IMG/VR virus record: IMGVR_UViG_3300028569_000205
Coordinates: 1-20,437 of that record
DNA: 20,437 nt
DNA from: a virus
Reading direction: 5' to 3' (one strand)
Made by a program: the position numbers and the translations under genes. Shown piece after piece: positions 18,820 to 20,437 of the stretch. Position 1 is the stretch's first letter. Every line of letters begins with the position of its first letter. The notes beneath the pieces were generated by a model that did no database searches, was not told the DNA's origin, and was given only the letters and a program-made list of their open reading frames with translations.

Positions 18820-19296
18820 ATGGCAAACACCCAAAGCATGTGCACCTCGTTTATGGGCGAGTTGATGACCGCAACCCATAACTTTGGGACGGCACCCACC
18901 CGTGGAACAAGCGCAGCGGATGCGTTTAAAGCAGCCCTGTATTTGACCTCGGCAACGGTCAATGCGGCTACCACGGCCTACTCGGCTTCAAATGAAGTCT
19001 CGGGTACAGGCTACACGGCAGGCGGCGTGGCAGTTACGATTGCAAACCCCCCTACGGCAACAAACAGTTCAGCGACTGCGGGCGTAGCGTTCTTCACGCC
19101 ATCAGCGTCCATCACGTACACCACCGTGACACTGAGCACAGCGTTTGATGCGGTGCTGATCTACAACTCTACGCAGTCCAATAAAGCTGTGAGTGTCCAC
19201 ACGTTTGGTAGCCAGACCATCACGGCAGGCACCTTCACGTTGACGATGCCGACGAACAACACATCAACCGCGTTGTTGCGCTTGAGCACAACCTAA
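18820..19296 (+). CDS. Beta-rich tail or surface protein, paralog of 18184 gene
   Basis: ATG 18820 has AAGGAAA upstream. The 158-residue protein begins MANTQSMCTSFMGELMTATH, then FKAALYLTSATVNAATTAYS, GTGYTAGGVAVTIANPP, a variable middle, FDAVLIYNSTQSNKAVSVHT, FGSQTITAGTFTLTMP and STALLRLSTT. Core blocks correspond to the 18184 product: ALY...AT.N..TTAY....E..G..YT.GG, then VLIYNS against ALIYKA, then F.L.MP.N.STALLRL against FVVQMPANTSTSALIRL. The N-terminus is longer. It is likely a tail or surface protein; role not proven. Confidence 0.8.
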   Translation: MANTQSMCTSFMGELMTATHNFGTAPTRGTSAADAFKAALYLTSATVNAATTAYSASNEVSGTGYTAGGVAVTIANPPTATNSSATAGVAFFTPSASITYTTVTLSTAFDAVLIYNSTQSNKAVSVHTFGSQTITAGTFTLTMPTNNTSTALLRLSTT

Positions 19297-19301
19297 CGCT
19301 C

Positions 19302-20126
19302 ATGGCTCTTGGGTGGGGCGACAATGCGTGGGGTGATAACGGATGGGGCGGCACACTTGAAGCAGTAGGTGTACCGGCTGCTGGCTCCGTTGGGACTGTT
19401 GCGCCTTCTCGTACTGTAGCCCTCTCTGGAGTTGGAGCTGTTGGCGCGGTCGGGGATGTTGTAGAGACAAACAGCCCAACAGAAGACGGGACGTTTGCCT
19501 CGGGCGCAGTTGGAACGGTAGAGAGCAGCAGAACCCTTGCAATCACTGGCGTAGGCGGATCAGGGGCGGTGGGTACGGTAGACCACAGCAAAGAGGCGGC
19601 GGTAACAGGTGTAGAGGCCACAGGACAGGCGGGATCAGTCTCTAGGGGGGCAACGCTGCTGGACCTGATTGGGGTCACGGCCACAGGGCAGATCAGTTCG
19701 TTAGGGGTGGAGCGGGACACGCTGGTATCAGGTGTTGAAGCAAGCGGGCTTTCGGGCACGGTTGTCCAGTCTTTTGCCGTGGACGTATCCGGCGTGTTTG
19801 CGATGGGCTTGGTATCTCAGGTCATTGTCCCGCTCGGCTCGGATGAGGCAGTGGGAGAGGTTGGCACTGTGATCAGTGTACTGACCATAGCTTTGACTGG
19901 TGTGGGCGCGGCAGGTGCAGTAGAGGCAATAGCAGTGGACCCTCGGGTTTTGGGCTTAACAGGGGTATTGGCGACGGGCAGTGTGGGTGATGTAATTGCT
20001 GTGTACTGGAAACCAATAGATGACACGCAAGTACCTAACTGGCAAAATATCACCAACACGCAGGGGTCCGGCTGGACAGATGTGAACGATACACAAGTGC
20101 CAAATTGGCAAGACATTCCAACATAA
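19302..20126 (+). CDS. Repeat-built fibre-like virion protein
   Basis: This 274-residue protein begins ATG 19302, five bases past the previous stop and without a clear Shine-Dalgarno, so coupling is likely. The N-terminus is tryptophan/glycine-rich (GWGDNAWGDNGWGG). The body repeats a unit of about 20-25 residues with the pattern L-S/T-GV-A-G-VG-V: ALSGVGAVGAVGDV, AITGVGGSGAVGTV, AVTGVEATGQAGSV, LIGVTATGQISSL, LVSGVEASGLSGTV, DVSGVFAMGLVSQV, ALTGVGAAGAVEAI, GLTGVLATGSVGDV. The C-terminus carries DDTQVPNWQNI, TNTQGSGWTDV and NDTQVPNWQDI, three short tryptophan repeats. A beta-solenoid or fibrous trimer is likely, perhaps a tail fibre or its tip. Function by analogy only. Confidence 0.75.
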   Translation: MALGWGDNAWGDNGWGGTLEAVGVPAAGSVGTVAPSRTVALSGVGAVGAVGDVVETNSPTEDGTFASGAVGTVESSRTLAITGVGGSGAVGTVDHSKEAAVTGVEATGQAGSVSRGATLLDLIGVTATGQISSLGVERDTLVSGVEASGLSGTVVQSFAVDVSGVFAMGLVSQVIVPLGSDEAVGEVGTVISVLTIALTGVGAAGAVEAIAVDPRVLGLTGVLATGSVGDVIAVYWKPIDDTQVPNWQNITNTQGSGWTDVNDTQVPNWQDIPT

Positions 20127-20135
20127 GGAAATAAC

Positions 20136-20437
20136 ATGGCAAGCACGTATTCAGACCTTAAATTTGAGCTGATTGGCACAGGCGATCAGTCCGGTGTTTG
20201 GGGCACCACGACCAACGACAACATCGGCACGGCCATTGAGCAGGCGCTGGTTGGGCTTGGTAATCCCATTTTCACCACTGATGCCAACCTGACGATTAGC
20301 CTGACCAACACGGTTGCTCTACAGACAGCGCGGGCCTTGGTCCTCAACGCTACGTCTTCGGGCAGCTTGACCGCAACCCGAGAGCTGGTGGTGCCGACCA
20401 TTGAGAAGCAGTACATCGTCCAGAACAACACCACGGG
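20136..20437 (+). CDS. Tail-fibre-like protein, 5' part only
   Basis: ATG 20136 follows AAGGAAA, nine bases after the previous stop. The frame is open to the window end (100 codons). It reads MASTYSDLKFELIGTGDQSG, VWGTTTNDNIGTAIEQALVG and LTISLTNTVALQTARALVLN, then LTATRELVVPTIEKQYIVQN. The start MASTYS.LK.ELIGTG.QSG.WG..TN.N.GTA.EEA is, as I recall, common in long tail-fibre or receptor-binding-region proteins of uncultured podoviruses. The C-terminus, which would carry the receptor-binding part, is outside the window. Confidence 0.82.
   Translation, partial: MASTYSDLKFELIGTGDQSGVWGTTTNDNIGTAIEQALVGLGNPIFTTDANLTISLTNTVALQTARALVLNATSSGSLTATRELVVPTIEKQYIVQNNTT

Noticed and set aside
19235-19759. 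Long open frame on the minus strand opposite the repeat-built fibre gene
   Set aside because: It is a proline/threonine/serine-rich mirror of the Gly/Val repeats and has no Shine-Dalgarno; the plus-strand gene fits the packed gene row.
1-20437. tRNA, CRISPR array, transposase, integrase or toxin-antitoxin pair
   Set aside because: No cloverleaf with a TTC-type arm, no regularly spaced repeat array and no recognisable catalytic motif of these enzymes was seen by eye.

Overview
The window reads as part of a tailed-phage genome (Caudoviricetes, podovirus-like): a packaging, head and tail module transcribed to the right, preceded by a block of very small genes transcribed to the left. I see no integrase, no tRNA, no rRNA, no insertion sequence and no CRISPR array. 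GC content is moderate. Shine-Dalgarno sites, sigma70-like promoters and intrinsic terminators are of ordinary Gram-negative type. From remembered resemblance, many structural proteins look like those of uncultured marine and freshwater podoviruses. A proteobacterial, possibly betaproteobacterial freshwater host is a guess from that resemblance only.

Left arm (1-2939, minus strand): ten short genes, several joined by 4-base ATGA overlaps, run leftward from a promoter near 2977-3005. One of them, a 52-residue gene at 1682-1840, is held in place by such an overlap. None has a known function, though several resemble recurrent small phage proteins. Hairpins with a common TAGCC core separate the sub-blocks; the one at 332-353 followed by a T run looks like a terminator.

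Packaging (3070-8783, plus strand): terminase small subunit, then about 260 non-coding bases with two nearly identical long palindromes and a clear promoter (3918-3946), then a stand-alone LexA-type winged-helix protein, terminase large subunit, a 2-oxoglutarate/Fe(II)-oxygenase-like protein, and a long portal with a glutamine-rich coiled-coil tail. The last four overlap end to start.

Head (8780-13205): a small helical protein, a GroES-like co-chaperonin, a probable scaffold, two conserved probable structural proteins, the major capsid protein and a strong terminator. Next come a structured leader with a possible pseudoknot, a probable decoration protein and a second terminator.

Connector and tail (13220-20437): many short, closely packed genes. 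They include small lysine/glycine-rich proteins sharing a C-terminal RADGIA-GKTKG motif, two adaptor-like proteins, a zinc-ribbon protein, two tandem paralogous beta-rich proteins, a repeat-built fibre-like protein, and the start of another fibre-like protein that runs off the right end. No lysis, replication or lysogeny gene is recognisable apart from the LexA-like DNA-binding protein.
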